Notes: generated by a model from the sequence alone, not told the origin. A DNA stretch of 64,000 nt from Solea solea (GCF_958295425.1 NC_081139.1:13108377-13172376), one strand, 5' to 3'; counted from the stretch's first letter, positions 1 to 13,282 are shown. Made by a program: numbers and translations.

Positions 1-1849
1 CAGCTTATATAAAGACTTACCTTTGAAAGCTATTCCCTAAAACAAGACACAGTGAACACATTAATGAATGAACGTTTTACTTAAAATATCTTAAACAAAA
101 GTGATATGGTTTCTTTAAAGTTATTTTCTAAGAACAAATATTAACTGCTAATTCCTTTATTTTCTTCTTACAGTGGCACTAACTCTTTTTTATGTTTTCA
201 TTACCTCATATTGACATATTGCAGTCATGTGGGAGGAAGTGGCAAACCTTGTCTCCTAAAAATCATGTTCACACACACACACACAATGGAACTGGTTTCT
301 CAGTTACATTTTGTAAGGAACATATTAAGTTTATTTATGGATAACCCCTTGAGATGAACTCATATTATCCGAGACAAAACTATACTACTTATTCACAGAC
401 ATTCATGTAAAAGTGTTTTAACTGCTTGTGGAATGTAAAGTGTAAATTAGTAAAGAGGGTGAAAGCTATTTCCTGGTTCCATGTGTTTAGGTTTAAGCTT
501 AGTGGTTAAGCGTATAAAACAACAGCGTTAAAACATACAATAAGGGGACATCGGTGGAAATGACTGCAGCGGTAATGTGATGCTAATGCTTAGAATTGCC
601 CTTCAGTGAGTGTATTATCTTTTTTTTTTCTGAATCTGGTGAGACAGATTTACTTCAATACATGACATTTAATGAAACCTCTGCTGCTCACATGCCACCA
701 GCGTTTCATCCAAACAACATACATCACTATTGTAATGTGTTAAAATCAAACATAGTGATAGAGAAGAAAATAAGCTCCTTACAAAATGTCAATCCAAAAA
801 AAGTCAAGAATGCAGTTTAGTAGTTTGTGGGACAGGTTTGGAATAAGACAGACAAACAGACAGACAGACGACTTTATTACGTGCTGTAGTGAAATTGTGT
901 GCTGAATTAAAAGCCTGTGAAGTGTTCACGGGTTGTTTATTTAAATATTGTGGATAGAATATGTTAAATAAACGAATCCATGTGTTGCTTTTGAGCAACC
1001 CCAAGAAGCCCTGTGCCACGTTTCTCAGTGAGTAATTGGTTGTGTTGTTACTGAGCAGCAGAGGTGTGAAAGTGCTGGAATTACTCAGAAGGGGGCGTCC
1101 CAAGGTCGTCACAACGACGCGGTTTACATCGCATTCCAATGACACTTCAGAAATCATGTAAGTAAAGTCCTGGGGCTCGGGCCTCTGACACAAAAGAACA
1201 GTGCTGTCAATGTGTCAGCAAGCGCTGCATTGATGTCACAAACGCCATTCAGTAATGGAGGAGACTCTCCATGTGCCTGTTTACACTTTTGAGAAGCGTG
1301 AGCTTGCATTTTCACATATTCTTCTCCTGTAGAGGAGCAGCTGTTGCCTTCACAAACTATTTGACTAAAGGAATTAATATCATCTACCAAAATGAGAGGA
1401 GCATTTGGAGAAAATGCCTCATCGCCCACAATGGTCCTTGTGGTTCTATTGCAATAGTTTGCTGGCCATTGTCTTTGTTTTCCTCAGCTTTTTCTTCTGG
1501 GCTTCTAGCCAGTTCTCCAAACCAGCAGAAGTGGCAAAACTCTTAATACCAAAGGTAAAAACACAATAAAACACACAAAAAAAATTGGATTGTACCTTAA
1601 AAGGCAAAAGTTTCTTTCTTCGTTTTTAGATGTATTAAAGACAAACTTTGTCTTTTGACAGCATTCTTAAAAAAAAATAAATGATGAAGAACCGACCCAT
1701 GCTCTTCCTATTCTATACTTGTATATATTGTATACAGTATGTAAATGATGAAGTACTTGTGCAGGAGACACCTAAACTTTGAAATGTTTTGTTTACAAAA
1801 CTCTCTCACTTGAAGCTTCATTGTAACTTCTTCTCACCCCTCTTCTCCT

Positions 1850-1909
1850 GTCTCTCTCTCTGTCTCTCTCTCTGTCTCTCTCTCTGTCTCTCTCTCTCTC
1901 ACACACACA
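1850..1909. repeat. TCTC/TCTG and CA compound microsatellite
   Basis: Pyrimidine tract with regular TG interruptions that ends in a short CA run. It is duplicated unchanged at 26445-26504. Confidence 0.9.
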
Positions 1910-2380
1910 GAGCTTTTACTTCTGCCAGACATCAGATTTGTTTCTACGGTATTTGACGAGTTACGTGTTGTATATAATCATGTGTCATGATGTGCTTTGC
2001 ATTCTTTTGGCGGAGCATGCACTTTCAATATCAAACGTCATATCATATTCTTGAGGAGCCAAAATGGTCTTTGTGATTTACATACAGCTGTGAATTCCTC
2101 CCGAATGTTTATTTTTCAAAGTAGAATGGACTTCTCAAACCTTTCATGGGCACGTCTTGGGGTTTTCTGTATTGAGCCGTTTGGCTTTGCTCACACTGTG
2201 TGCTTCTTCTGCCTCGCCTGCTCAGTCGTGACACAGAAACAAAGATATTCTACACCGTGAAAACCCAGCTGATTGACTTTGATAGCCAACAGCTTAGTTA
2301 GTACTGCGGTTTCTTGTTTAGTTTAAAAGAAGAACTTGTCTTGTGTGTAATAATAATAATGCCATACATCCATAGATTTG

Positions 2381-2394
2381 CCACCAGAGGGCGC
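2381..2394 (+). promoter_or_regulatory. CTCF-like motif, copy A
   Basis: CCACCAGAGGGCGC is very close to the vertebrate CTCF core. It may instead belong to a degraded dispersed element, since it sits at the left edge of repeat-like sequence. Binding is not shown by sequence alone. Confidence 0.4.
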
Positions 2395-3915
2395 ATTATA
2401 AATCGATGAGATGAGCGCCGTACTCCAGCTGGGTCCTCCTGGTCGGCCAGTAATGGGATCGGTGAGACGGGCATTCATTATTATAAGAATTAGTTTTCTT
2501 TGTAATTTGTTGGTAAAGTATTTTGTTTTAGGCCATTGCCTGATCAGTTTAAGGGGTTATTGCTTTGTGGCCGTTAATAATTTTTGTTTACTTATTTGTT
2601 GGTTAGCAACCACTTTATTTGGGTTTATTTGTATTATTTAGACTGTTGCTAACCATTATTGTGTTGGTGTTTATTGTGTTTTGGTCGATCTTGTGTTTAA
2701 ACCCCACTAATTGTCTTTTTCGTTCCTGTTCCTTTTAGTTGCTGAGAGCCGTGGTCCTGGTGTCCCGGGTGGTGGTTTCCCTTCTTTCATGTGTGTGCCG
2801 TGCACCCCCTTATCCTTTTGATTTCCTGCACGTGTGATTGGTGATTTATGTTGGTTTTTTAGACCTTTTGCACCCATTTCAACTCAGGTTCCTCTCACTG
2901 GTGAGCCTCAGCACTGATTAGGTCCTGTAATAATATGTGTACTTTTTACAACACATTGCAAATTATATTGTATTGATTTTTTTTTTGTGATAAAACTGGA
3001 ACCACACTCATGTCTCTCTTAAATTATAAGTAAAAATTTAACCTGTGTGCTTAGTAATAACTTCCTGGGGTGAAACTCGCGTTGAAACTCGCGTTGTCAC
3101 CTCCTTTAGCTCCTAGCTCCTCTTGCCACAAATCCTTAATTTCTAAATCATATTTTAAATTTCTGAAAGTGCTACTTTGCCCTCAATCGAAAACAAATGC
3201 CATACTCCATACACTTTAAAAGGTTTTCTTCGTGTAGCTTAAGAATTAGAGGTTCATGCCAGATTTTAACTTCTTCATGTGATCACACTGTTTTAAGTCG
3301 GTGTTAAAGTGACGCCACTGAATTAAACTATTTAGATGCTTTCTTTTAAAGTGAAGTAAACATACAGTGATGCATTCAGTAGTAGTCACATAGTTGTGGT
3401 GTCTGTGTGCTGAGTCACATCTGTGGTTAAGAAATGACCTTCCTCATTATTACCAACTTATTTTTCAAAACAGCCACAGGAGAGGTCAGAGTCCTGACCT
3501 GGATTCCTCTGTGGTTTCCTTTTTTGTTTTCACAGACTGAAGAAAAATTCAACCAAAGGGATCCAAGAGGCACCAATATTGACTTTTTATTATGTGAACC
3601 CACATAAACATAGTTATATAGTGAAACTGTAAAAGTCAAAGGTTTTATGGGCAGGTCTACTGGAAGCCTGCATTATGCCCAGAGGTCAACTACTGTGTAC
3701 TGGTCTTAACAGGCAAAGGTAATTTTTACCGATCACTTACACGCAGAGATGCGAGACGCTAGTTGTAAAAACCTTGAGGTCAGAGGTTTTCTTTTGCACC
3801 TCTAGCTTTGGACAGTTTTAGTCACAAAAAGGAAATTAAGGAAAATTAAGACTGCAGTTGGATGACCTTGGGAGTTTTATTGTCTGTGTTGACTTGATAT
3901 GAATGCGTATTTTTA

Positions 3916-3990
<75 letters not shown>
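3916..3990. repeat. (TA)n microsatellite, copy A
   Basis: About 75 bp of TA repeats with one CA interruption. The copy at 28511-28585 has the same length and the same interruption, which is striking for so mutable a tract. Confidence 0.95.
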
Positions 3991-3995
<5 letters not shown>

Positions 3996-4232
3996 TTTTA
4001 GATGAATTATTAATCTTTGATCCACAGATCCTTCGTGTCTATCTTCTGACCTCTGCAGCTGCTGCACACCGTGTCCCTGTAATTTATAAATTCTTCTGAA
4101 AGTAGACGAGGTTTTGATGTTTAAGTGACAATTCGAGTAACACCTTTGACCACACGGGCGGGATGTTTTTCTCCACTGGAGTATTCACGGTAGATGTCAA
4201 CATGGTCTACAAAAAAAAAAACATCTTTCTAC

Positions 4233-4517
4233 TGTGAACGTCTTTTCACCTTTCACTCTTGCCCTTCCAGTGACAACAACGCTGTCATTAGCTGTTCCAC
4301 TCCTGAGTTGAATGTTTGTCACAAAACCAGATTGCGTCCATTTGTTTCCCTCCAGGCTCTTGCAAACGTTCAGTGACTCTCTGGAGTAAGATGAAGGGAA
4401 GTTAATCAGGAAGTTGAAGATGTCAGTATACTGCAGGTCCGGAATAACGTCCTCTCCCACTGTTTCCAGACTCGTAAAAAGCACGCCGAGGGCATTATAA
4501 AGATCAGATAAATTCAC
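4233..4517 (-). pseudogene. Decayed fragment resembling a SWIM-zinc-finger / YqaJ-type protein
   Basis: The minus-strand open frame reads like the stretch just before the SWIM zinc finger in fish multi-copy SWIM/YqaJ-recombinase-type proteins. It has a D-I-F-N-F-L-I segment, then C-K-S-L-E-G-N-K-W, then G-F-V-T-N-I-Q and a V-V-T-G-R-A-R segment. The zinc-finger cysteines and the nuclease part are missing, and the frame is lost near a poly-A run at about 4210. I judge it a dead fragment of a mobile or multi-copy gene. The match is from memory of the family pattern, not from a search. Confidence 0.35.
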
Positions 4518-5302
4518 TCTGTCAAGTTTTGTGATATATTGGTAGATCTCTGTGGATTTACACTCTCACATAAAAAAAACTTTCATTCACTGGCATCTTT
4601 TTATTGATGTAACACAGCATATTAATCATAATATTGATTAGAATATGAATGAATTACATTTGGGTTATAATATTAACACTCACAATTATTGCTAATGCTC
4701 ATTCAACAACCATCGCACTTTGTGCTTTATGATGTGCCGTGTTCACGGACCTGGATAAGGGACAGAAAACGAGGTCAATAACCACTGTTTCACAGCAAAG
4801 ACAAAAGTAAACAATAATTGCAATGAATATAAGAGGCAGCTCACTAGAAGTGATGACCCAGCATTCAGGAGCAAATTTTTTTGTCACTACAGTAAATTAA
4901 AAATGGTAAATTATTTGGTCATTAAAATGCTTGGAGGCCCCAGAGGGGCAGGCTAACTGCTGACTGCAATACAGCGACTTACTGTAATTCACTTTTAACC
5001 TGTCATTAGGTTGTTTGAAGAGCAGCTCAGTCGGACTTCAAGTTTCAAGTTACAGACTTGACCTGAACTGTGTGCATTTGTTCACTGTGACTAACTTCAA
5101 AGCTGGCCAACTTGGGGAATTGTCTGACAGTTGCTCATATATTTCACCTGGGCCTTCCTCTCTCAGCCAACTGCTACCACCGTCTTCGTGCTTCTGCCCA
5201 CAGATTGATGCCATGCGTGCAATATGTCCAACACTTAATGACTTCCACACCTCACAGCTTACTTGTGCTGCCTCTAGTTTTCAAGCTTGCGTGTGTAACT
5301 TG

Positions 5303-5822
5303 CAGTGTTGTAATGCAAGAAAAAGTAAAAAAACACTTTGTTACTGTACATAGGTACAAAATTCACGTGTCTGTACTTACCTATGTTATTTATATTTCTA
5401 GCAACTTTTTCTTTTACTCCACTACATTTCCCATAACTGGCTTTGTTACTCGTTTCTGCCAAATAAAATCAGTCAGAGAGGAGTTGGTAATGGTCTGTAT
5501 TTATATAGTGCTTTTCTAGTCTTGATGAACTGACACTTGGCCAGAAATTTAACCCACAACCTTCCAGTTGAAAGACAACTCGCCCTACCACTGAGCTACC
5601 GTGGCTCAATCCAAACTCCTCACTTTTTAATACTTTTACATTTGCTTCATAACTCAAGTACATTTTATATCAGAACATTACTTTAGATACTTAAGTACAG
5701 TACATGTCTTATACTTTAACACTTTTACTTAAGTAATATTATAAAAAGGGACTTCAACTTCTACCAAAGTCATTTTCTGCTAAGATACTTGTACTCAAGT
5801 ATCCCTTTTAGGTACAAAACAT
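5303..5822 (-). mobile_element. Nested non-autonomous DNA element, minus orientation
   Basis: This is a repeat made of variants of 'aagtacttaagtac' with another element inside it at about 5486-5608 (TGGTCTGTATTTATATAG start). The same nested pair occurs on the plus strand at 19304-19744. The outer repeat ends resemble CAGTGTTGT...AAAGTAC in inverted orientation. The family is widespread in teleosts, and I infer a hAT-like MITE. It is duplicated at 29898-30417. Confidence 0.6.
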
Positions 5823-6663
5823 TTTTTTACATTATTTGTTAAAATCCTCATCACGTCCTGAGAGCCAAAGCTGTATGTAGCCCTCGTGATACTGTAATAA
5901 ACTAATAAACACAATCAATCATTTAATTCAGGTGACATACAATTTTATATATATATATATCTGTCACTAAATGATTTGACATCTACATGAAACCTGCCCA
6001 TATTACAACATTATAACACATGACTCGAGTCTTCACAACAAGTCTATTAAAAACTTGGTTGATCGGTTGTCTCTGAATGCTGTGAAAGGTTTAATGTTGA
6101 CTGAGTTAAGGAATTAGTATTCTTCATTAACCGATTTAACTTTTAAATATTTTTGATAGCCTGGGGCTGAGGGTGCTGTTTTGATTGTGTTCGATTAGAA
6201 CATGTAAGCTTTGATAAGATATTTTCTGTTTGGAAATAGACAAAATCACATACCGGACATTTATAGTATAGTGCACTTGTGGGCTAACTGCTGTGGTAAC
6301 ATCTACCAGAGACAACACCTCAGAAGAGGGTCTGGTTCACATTTATCTGTCCATGCGCTGCATAATTAGACCTTTCCTGTTCCCCACCCTACTGAGGCTC
6401 TGGTCCCGCCTCTTGTTCAAATCTCAGAGTGTGTCTTCATTATCAACTGCAGGGCAAGATACTTGTAGTTAAGCACAGATAAAAAAAAAAAAAAGAGGTT
6501 TGTGGGAAGACAGACAGACAGAGAGAGAAATAGAGAGAGAGAGAGAGAATCATAAGTAAAGGTAAGGGGACAGAGATTGTGGAAAAGAAGAGAAGAGAAA
6601 AGATCAGTGGTGGAAAAGGTAGATGAGATATGAGAGCAAAGTTGGGGATCAAAGAGGCATAGA

Positions 6664-6757
6664 TATAAAAACGTGCTGCAAAAAAGAAAAGAGCGGTCAG
6701 GAGAGTGGCCAGCTTCGTCCTACGACCAAGAGAAAGGAAGAAACTAAGGATCCACAG
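6664..6757 (+). promoter_or_regulatory. asip1: Candidate TATA box and non-coding first exon of asip1 copy A
   Basis: TATAAAA at 6664-6670 is followed about 30 bp later by a short purine-rich stretch that ends in a strong donor, CAG|GTAAGG, at 6757/6758. Agouti genes usually have untranslated first exons, and the first coding exon here starts at a splice acceptor (13275-13276). An upstream exon is therefore required. This is the best-looking candidate I found and would give an intron of about 6.5 kb. It is inferred from motifs; a different or more distant first exon is possible. Confidence 0.3.
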
Positions 6758-8461
6758 GTAAGGCAAATGATAATTGTTTGTTGTTGTTTTAAGGCTCAAA
6801 CACTTGGAGTGTGTGCAGATCTTTTTTTTATGGTCCTTCAAAAAAAAGAAAAGCTGAATTTAGGTAATTTAGGTAGTATTTTTTTGGTTTTTTTTAAAAG
6901 TCCCGACATACAGCACTTATATGTATAGCCTGCAGTGACGACAATTATGGATTCATCACTGTTGAGTTGATCTGTATCAGTTTTGGACCTTAATTGTCAT
7001 TACCACACAAAAAATAATTATGATTTGCCATTTGTTGGAATGGAATGTTTTTAGCACGTTTAATTTCTGCGTCACTGCACTGCTGCGTGACCAAGTACTC
7101 AGAACTCAGTTGTATGAAACAATAATGCAATTGTTTTGCCATGTAATTGTGCAGCCCCCACTAATTATATTCATTTAGATTTCAACAAAATGTTGGTGTT
7201 CTAGAAATGTGTTCATCTAAATTAATTTTTGTACAATTGTACTCTTCTAAAACAATTGTAAAATAGTAAATGTGTTTGTATAGAAACTGTGAAACCAGTA
7301 AATGAAAGCAACGTTTCTTTTATGTTGCTCTGGATTATCAAATAGCAAAGAACAGAGTCCTGTTAATGAGAACGCTGCACAAAGTCCTCTGCCATCTTAG
7401 TCATGGAATAAAAAGTTAATTGAAATAATGCAAACATAAGATTTCTGTGCAGGCTTGGCTATAATTCAGTTTCCGACAATGTGCCGACACTATTTCAAAA
7501 AAATGTAAACTTTCTTTAAAACTCTCATAATAACTTATGCCAAAAAATGTAAGTACTTGTATTGGTTTACATCAGGCTGAGAAACAATAACATGAAAGAC
7601 AAGATGTATGGAGCAGATGTGGACTTTCTTATTTTGCAGGATGGTGCAGGATATGTTGAGTGTAACTCTGTCATTTATGGAGAATAAATTGGCAACAACA
7701 TTAGAGCAGCTGCAGTTGATATACCTGAAACAATAAATCCTCTGAAATAAATCATGATTTAATTATTTTTTTTAGTTTCTATGAGTTACATATCTAATTT
7801 TTGATAAAATTTAATGAAATTACTGTAATTTCTGCAAAAGCATTTGTAATTTAGGCACAGTCAAAGTAGTTTCCATCAATGTGATTTAAATACAATAATG
7901 ACAATATAACATTTCACTAAAAATATGCAGCAATACATACAGAATAAAAAATCTTCATTTGATTTTGTATATCTTAAAAAAATGTCATTATATAAAGGGA
8001 CATTTTGAGTTTTTCAAGGTCATGGCGTAATTATTGTCAGGTTGACGAGAATAATAATGTCTGAACATCTGCCGCTTAAAGACAGGATGGCAAAAGACCA
8101 GATGTTTCTCATAGGTTGTTTATGATATCACAGAAAATGAACAGACTCAAACTCAACTCCTGTTAAACTGGACCAATTCTTTCAAATAAATACAGTGATT
8201 AGGCAACGTGACGGTTTCGTAAACACTGTTATCACATTTGCAGCGAGAAGAGGTAGCAGTGCCAAAGATATTCTCAGTTCACAGCCAAAGAAAACCAGCT
8301 GAAAATGTGAAGTGTTTAAGAGTTTATATTTTTACAAAAGTCACTTTAGTGTTCCTCAGAGATGTGCCCTAAATAACCAAGCCAAAAAACATAGTAAGAT
8401 TTAACACCAACACATTAGCCTTTTGTATTTGTTTTTTTAACTTAAATCTCCTCAACCTGAA

Positions 8462-8520
8462 GATATATATATATATATATATATACATGTATACATATGT
8501 ATGTATATACATATATACAG

Positions 8521-8558
<38 letters not shown>

Positions 8559-8591
8559 TATATATATATATATATGTGTATATATATATAT
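8462..8591. repeat. Compound TA/CA/TG microsatellite, copy A
   Basis: About 130 bp of TA repeats with short TG, CA and ATGT interruptions. It is duplicated at 33057-33186 with no change that I can see. Confidence 0.95.
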
Positions 8592-9120
8592 GGGTGTGTG
8601 TTATTATAAATCAGATGACATCAGATACATTTCCGATTAAAGTGAAAAGGGTTAAAGTCATGGTCACAATGTTTTCATAACGCATGTTTAACACGCTTCA
8701 CCAAATTGCTGTACATGCCGTGATTACGTCAGTAAAACAGCACAGACATAAAACAACAGCAGCAGACGATAAGAATACCGTTTTATATTGCACCGCTGAC
8801 TATACACAACACAATAAAACACAGAAAACCCAGGAGTCTGAATGCTGCGGAGGAGTAGGATTTTAAAGGTGATGTAAAAGTCTAAACATTTACTGTGCCA
8901 GGACAGACTATTCCAAAGCCGAGTGTGGTTTGAAACACATTCACTGCTTTTCCAGCAGCAGGAGGCAGATGTTTTCTCAAGACACTAGACACAAATTCTT
9001 ATTCAGTCATCTTTAAGTGAATATGTTTGGAACTATCTATAAAAAATATAGATAATGACTATCAATGACAAAATCATTACTAGTTAAACTAGTCCTCATA
9101 AAGAAAAAGAAGTGTACCCG

Positions 9121-9142
9121 CACACACACACACACACACACG
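9121..9142. repeat. (CA)n microsatellite
   Basis: Eleven CA dinucleotides next to the dispersed repeat at 9180. It is duplicated at 33716-33737. Confidence 0.95.
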
Positions 9143-9179
9143 CAGGCTGTCGCAGCTTTTCACACTGAATTTACAAACT

Positions 9180-9335
9180 TAACAATCCATTATCCCTAAC
9201 CTTAACCATAACAAATCTTGGCCTTGAACTTAACTAGTTCCTCAGAAATGAGGTCCTGCTTCATTGGGACCAGGTTTGGGTCTCCCTGAGGACTACTGGT
9301 CCTAACAAGGTCAGTGTTTATGACAGAAAGAAGGC
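9180..9335 (+). repeat. Teleost dispersed repeat (ACCTTAACC / GAGGACTACTGGTCC type)
   Basis: CCTAACCTTAACCATAAC is followed by AAATGAGGTCCTGC and GAGGACTACTGGTCCTAAC, a pattern common in fish introns. A weaker relative lies at 51480-51625. It is duplicated at 33775-33930. Confidence 0.5.
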
Positions 9336-12300
9336 AATAAATACAAGTATGTGAACACAAACTCTCTATCACAAGGTGAAGAGAGTATCGGCCGTGCTGT
9401 CAGGGCTTGTAATAAAACAAACCTGTGCGGCCAAGTGACTGCAAACAGTTAAGATCAAAACCCCAGTGCGTTTATTGTTATTGTTCATCTGTGGTGATGA
9501 AAGCTCTGATGTCAGTTCCCAAGACACAGGACATTTTGCGTGAAATTAAAACCATTAAAGTTCACAGAGATGTGGAGGATATGCGATAAAGAAATACTGT
9601 GACATGTGAACAGACTCGCACAAAAAGCCATGGGGTTAGTTAAGGGAGTATGTATGCTGTTCATTCTTACCTGCATGTGCAAGTGAGACTTCTTTTTTTA
9701 CATAAAACCCCATGAAGTAAGCACATTTTCCAACATGGGGACTATTATATTAGTTGAAAGCAGTACAACTTATTTCAACATTCTGCTGCCAAGGTAAGTA
9801 TTCACATACTCTCTTCATTTTAATCTAATACAAGTGCATTTAATCTAATCCGATAAGCACTGCTTAAACCCATCCGCAATCCCTATCCCTCTCCACACCA
9901 ACTGGATTAATAATAATTCATTTTCAAATAACTAGATGACTTTATATAAATATTTCACAACACTGTTGGTTAGAGATGAAAATAAAAAAGGTCTCTCCTA
10001 CAATGAATGTAATGGTTGATTCTGGTACACAGCATCGATCCATCAGTCATCCATCAATCATCCATTGTGGGGGGGCGATTGCTTTCACAGCTCCATCCAT
10101 GAATGCATGTAACAGTAAAGTCAACACACTAAAGTCCATATCTATTTAACCAATACAAATAATCTGCAGTAAAAAGACATGGATTAGTGAGGATTAGCAT
10201 GTGGCATGAATGAGGTTTTTTATTTTGTCATTTATTTGTCATACTCGGGTCAAGGAGTTGGTTCAAGCTGCTTCTGGCTTCCGCTGATAAAGTCTTTTAT
10301 CTCCACACATGTATCAAACAGCAATGCTGGGGTGAAGGAAAGGTAGCACTGACCCTTGTCTTTGTTTCCCTTAATTTAACGCATTACAACTTTGGTCATC
10401 TCGTGTCAGTTGCTTTGTAACGATGGACGGGACAGAAGTACAACCGTATACAACTCTGTTTTTTTCCACATGCTTTTTTCATGTTTCTCAAGTGTTTTTA
10501 GATGCTGCATGTGAACGGCTCCTAAACCAGACACAAACACAGATAAAGACTAACCCAAGATGTGCTCTGGACACTGTCACGTTGTCAGAGAAAACATTTG
10601 CTCCAGCTTTGGTAGATATGCAGTGAATGCAGCAAAAGCTGATGGTCTTTGTCTTTGATTTTCTTTTCACTGACCTTACCTCGCATGCATGGTGTTATTA
10701 TAATAACAATATTACAGCTACTTTCTTAGCTGTAGTACTTATTGTTATCATTTTGACAATTTAACAAAGCAGAATTGGTGCTAACGTGTAATTACACAGA
10801 AATCCAAGGATGTAGAAACATTATACCCTCAGTTTTTACATGCATATACTAATAAGTGATAATCAATGACGTGCAGAAGGATTTCCTAGACTGCAAGGGA
10901 AAGTTGTATCTTGAAATGATGGGTTAAAACAGACAACTTAGATCTGCGTGAAATACTAGAGTTGTCATCGTATGTATTGTCCTGAAAAAGCAATCATTTT
11001 GCAACACAATCATGGAAAAAGCTCACAAATGTGCATTGTGTGGGGAAACTGACAAACGTGGTCAAGTTTAAAAAAAATGTACTCAACCAAAGATTTCGGA
11101 AAAGCTTCATGTTGTTTAGAAAGATGTCAGAACATGCTGTAAATTGTAAGTTTCAGTCTACAAGGACACTGGACACCAGCATAGTTAAGGACATCATTAA
11201 TCTTATCGGCATAGGTGGAGTTGAGCATTGTTTCAGTTAGTGCATGAGTTGTAATACTGTTAGTTGTGTCCACACACACACAAATAGAAACACATGCACA
11301 GGCCAGAGTATCTTGGAAATTCCTTTACTTGTTGGGCATTGAACCAAGCCTCTTTGGCACTGCATGTCCAACCCGTCCATGTGTCTCTGGTAACTCATAT
11401 ATTGTTACCTCGTGGTCTTAACCATCCTGCGTGCAGCTCTGCACCTGCTGAACACAACACACATTATATCAAGGCAGAAACCTTACAATATTTTAGAGAG
11501 AGGAGAACGGAAGCAAAACACTTCACACAATGAAATCTCATCTGCCTCCACTGGTTGGGGTGAAAGGAAGAATGGGGGCCAGGGGAGAGGTGAGGGACAA
11601 ATGGCGGCAGAGAGAGAGAGAAAAGAAAAGACAGATGGTGAGAGAGATCTCCTCCCTGCACACAACTGTGCCAAAACAGCTGAAAACAAAGTGTGGTGAT
11701 GTGTGTCCTTCAGTCGCTGGGCTTTGGGCGAGTGGTCCAGTAATTAACAGCTGTTTGCCTTGATCTCATTAGAGTGGAAAACATGCAAATTAGTCCCAAA
11801 CATAAGTATAAAATAGCAAATTCCTAAAATGACACATACAAATTGTAAAAACATGGCAAACAATGGCAATAAAAGAAAGAGTAAACAAGGATAAAAACAA
11901 CTAGTTCAAAACAAGATGTGGTATCTGTCTACAGGCATCTATAGTACTGGAGTGAGAGTTGAGTGCAGCAGTAACATCGTCAGGCAACCGTCATGAAAAG
12001 TCGAACCCAATGGCAACAAGAAATGGGAAACATCACGTTAGAAACATCAGGGACCAGTTATCTCTTTCAGCGAGAGACCACCTGGGATGTATTAATTGAA
12101 TGGCAACACATTGGAACGATTCAAAAAGCAACAGACGTTGGACACCTCAGGCAGTGACTGACTCTGTACCTATTTCCGGAATTCCAGGAAGACAAATAGA
12201 TGACATAAGGTGTGAGCGTGCAGACATGCAGGCGACTCACACAGTCCTGAACAAGACATTCTGTGTCAGGGATACACAAAAATTAGAAATACTGTCACAG

Positions 12301-12406
12301 AAAATATCACAAATTACTTACTAAAGGTAAATAACAGAATTTAAGGGGATTCTCACAAGGGAATTTTAGGGGCCCTTGCATCACTGGACCCTGTACAGTT
12401 GTCTTT

Positions 12407-12870
12407 TGCTGCTTTTACACTACATGGTCCGAGCATGACTCAACTCGCCTTGGCACAGTACGGCATATTTGTTTTGCTTTTCCATTAGCGATAGTACCTG
12501 GTACTTTTTTAAGTATTTGCTCTGGCGAGATTCCAAGTGAGCTGAGCTGATACTTTACGTGTAGTTGTCAGAGTGCCGTCACTGCAAGACGTCCACCACA
12601 AGAATCAAACCGAACAATGCCGAACTGTAGACCAATTGAATAGAAAAATCCTGAAAACGTGCGTTAATCTACAATAAGAAGCAAGGAAATGTCTACAATC
12701 TTAATATTTAAATTTAAATCTTAATTACAGAGGAGTCTGGTGCATTTAGCGACAGCACTGCTGACAGCCTGTGATCGCGAGCATCGAGCTGCATCACAAA
12801 TCCCTGCCTTCAGTCACTGTGTCAGTCGAGTCTGTGCTCCGGTACTGAACGATTCTGTGAACAAATCTTT
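12407..12870 (-). mobile_element. Degraded inverted-repeat element of the 47255-47794 family
   Basis: It shares blocks with two other elements here. GTACCTGGTAC occurs in both this copy and the 47-kb copy. The inverse of GTTCGGCAYTGTTCGG, a GACGGCACTCTG block and a CGGAGCACAGACTC block recur near 16070-16135 and 15640. The terminal repeats are badly worn. It is duplicated at 37002-37465. Confidence 0.45.
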
Positions 12871-13282
12871 TTAATTAACTGATTGTAATGATTCAGTACA
12901 CTGAAAACAACTGCTTAACAAGTCACATTTGTGTGTGGAAAAGTGCCATTTGCCTACAATAGGGCAACACTCCCGACAACGCTCAGGTTCACAAAAAATA
13001 ATTGTCCGAATGAGAACTGGGTTGTCACACAACTTATTGGTATATTGTCGAATCAAAACAATTTACACTTTGATGCATGCTGAATCAGCTGCACTTCAAC
13101 ATTAAATTGTGGTTAATTGTGTAAATTAAGCCTTATAATGGTGAAACTGATAGCATGCAAGATAGAAGTTGAACAATGGTGACACTGTGAATGTTTTACT
13201 TGAAGTTTTGTAATGTGCAATATATTATATTCTTTAAAAAAATGCCTAAACAAAGATGTTGTTACTTTTGTTTCAGATAAAG

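Larger units (their letters stand above)
1..6480. other. Region upstream of asip1 copy A, no intact gene
   Basis: AT-rich non-coding DNA with a CA microsatellite (270-285), a TCTC/TCTG tract (1850-1909), a CTCF-like site (2381-2394), a long TA tract (3916-3990), a decayed SWIM-zinc-finger-like coding remnant (4233-4517, minus) and a nested repeat (5303-5822). The stretch at about 2380-3110 looks like a degraded retroelement, with a 12-bp unit repeated twice near 3072, but I cannot assign a family. The open frames at 804-1429 (minus) match nothing I recognise. It is duplicated at 24596-31075. Confidence 0.6.
6758..13276 (+). other. asip1: Probable intron 1 of asip1 copy A
   Basis: If the first exon at 6664-6757 is right, this is a 6.5-kb first intron, which would be a plausible place for skin enhancers. 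It holds a compound TA/CA microsatellite (8462-8591), a CA tract (9121-9142), a dispersed repeat (9180-9335) and a degraded inverted-repeat element (12407-12870). No coding exon is recognisable. It is duplicated at 31353-37871. Confidence 0.35.

Noticed and set aside
3846..4067. Frame with long alternating Ile-Tyr
   Set aside because: Translation of a (TA)n microsatellite. The same applies at 8369-8557 and in the second copies.
6443..6841. 132-codon minus-strand frame
   Set aside because: It is an antisense reading of purine-rich low-complexity DNA (AG repeats). Its serine, leucine and phenylalanine content is compositional.
11294..11763. Overlapping frames on both strands near 11.3-11.8 kb
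   Set aside because: No domain, splice logic or codon pattern. Several overlapping frames of similar length point to chance.
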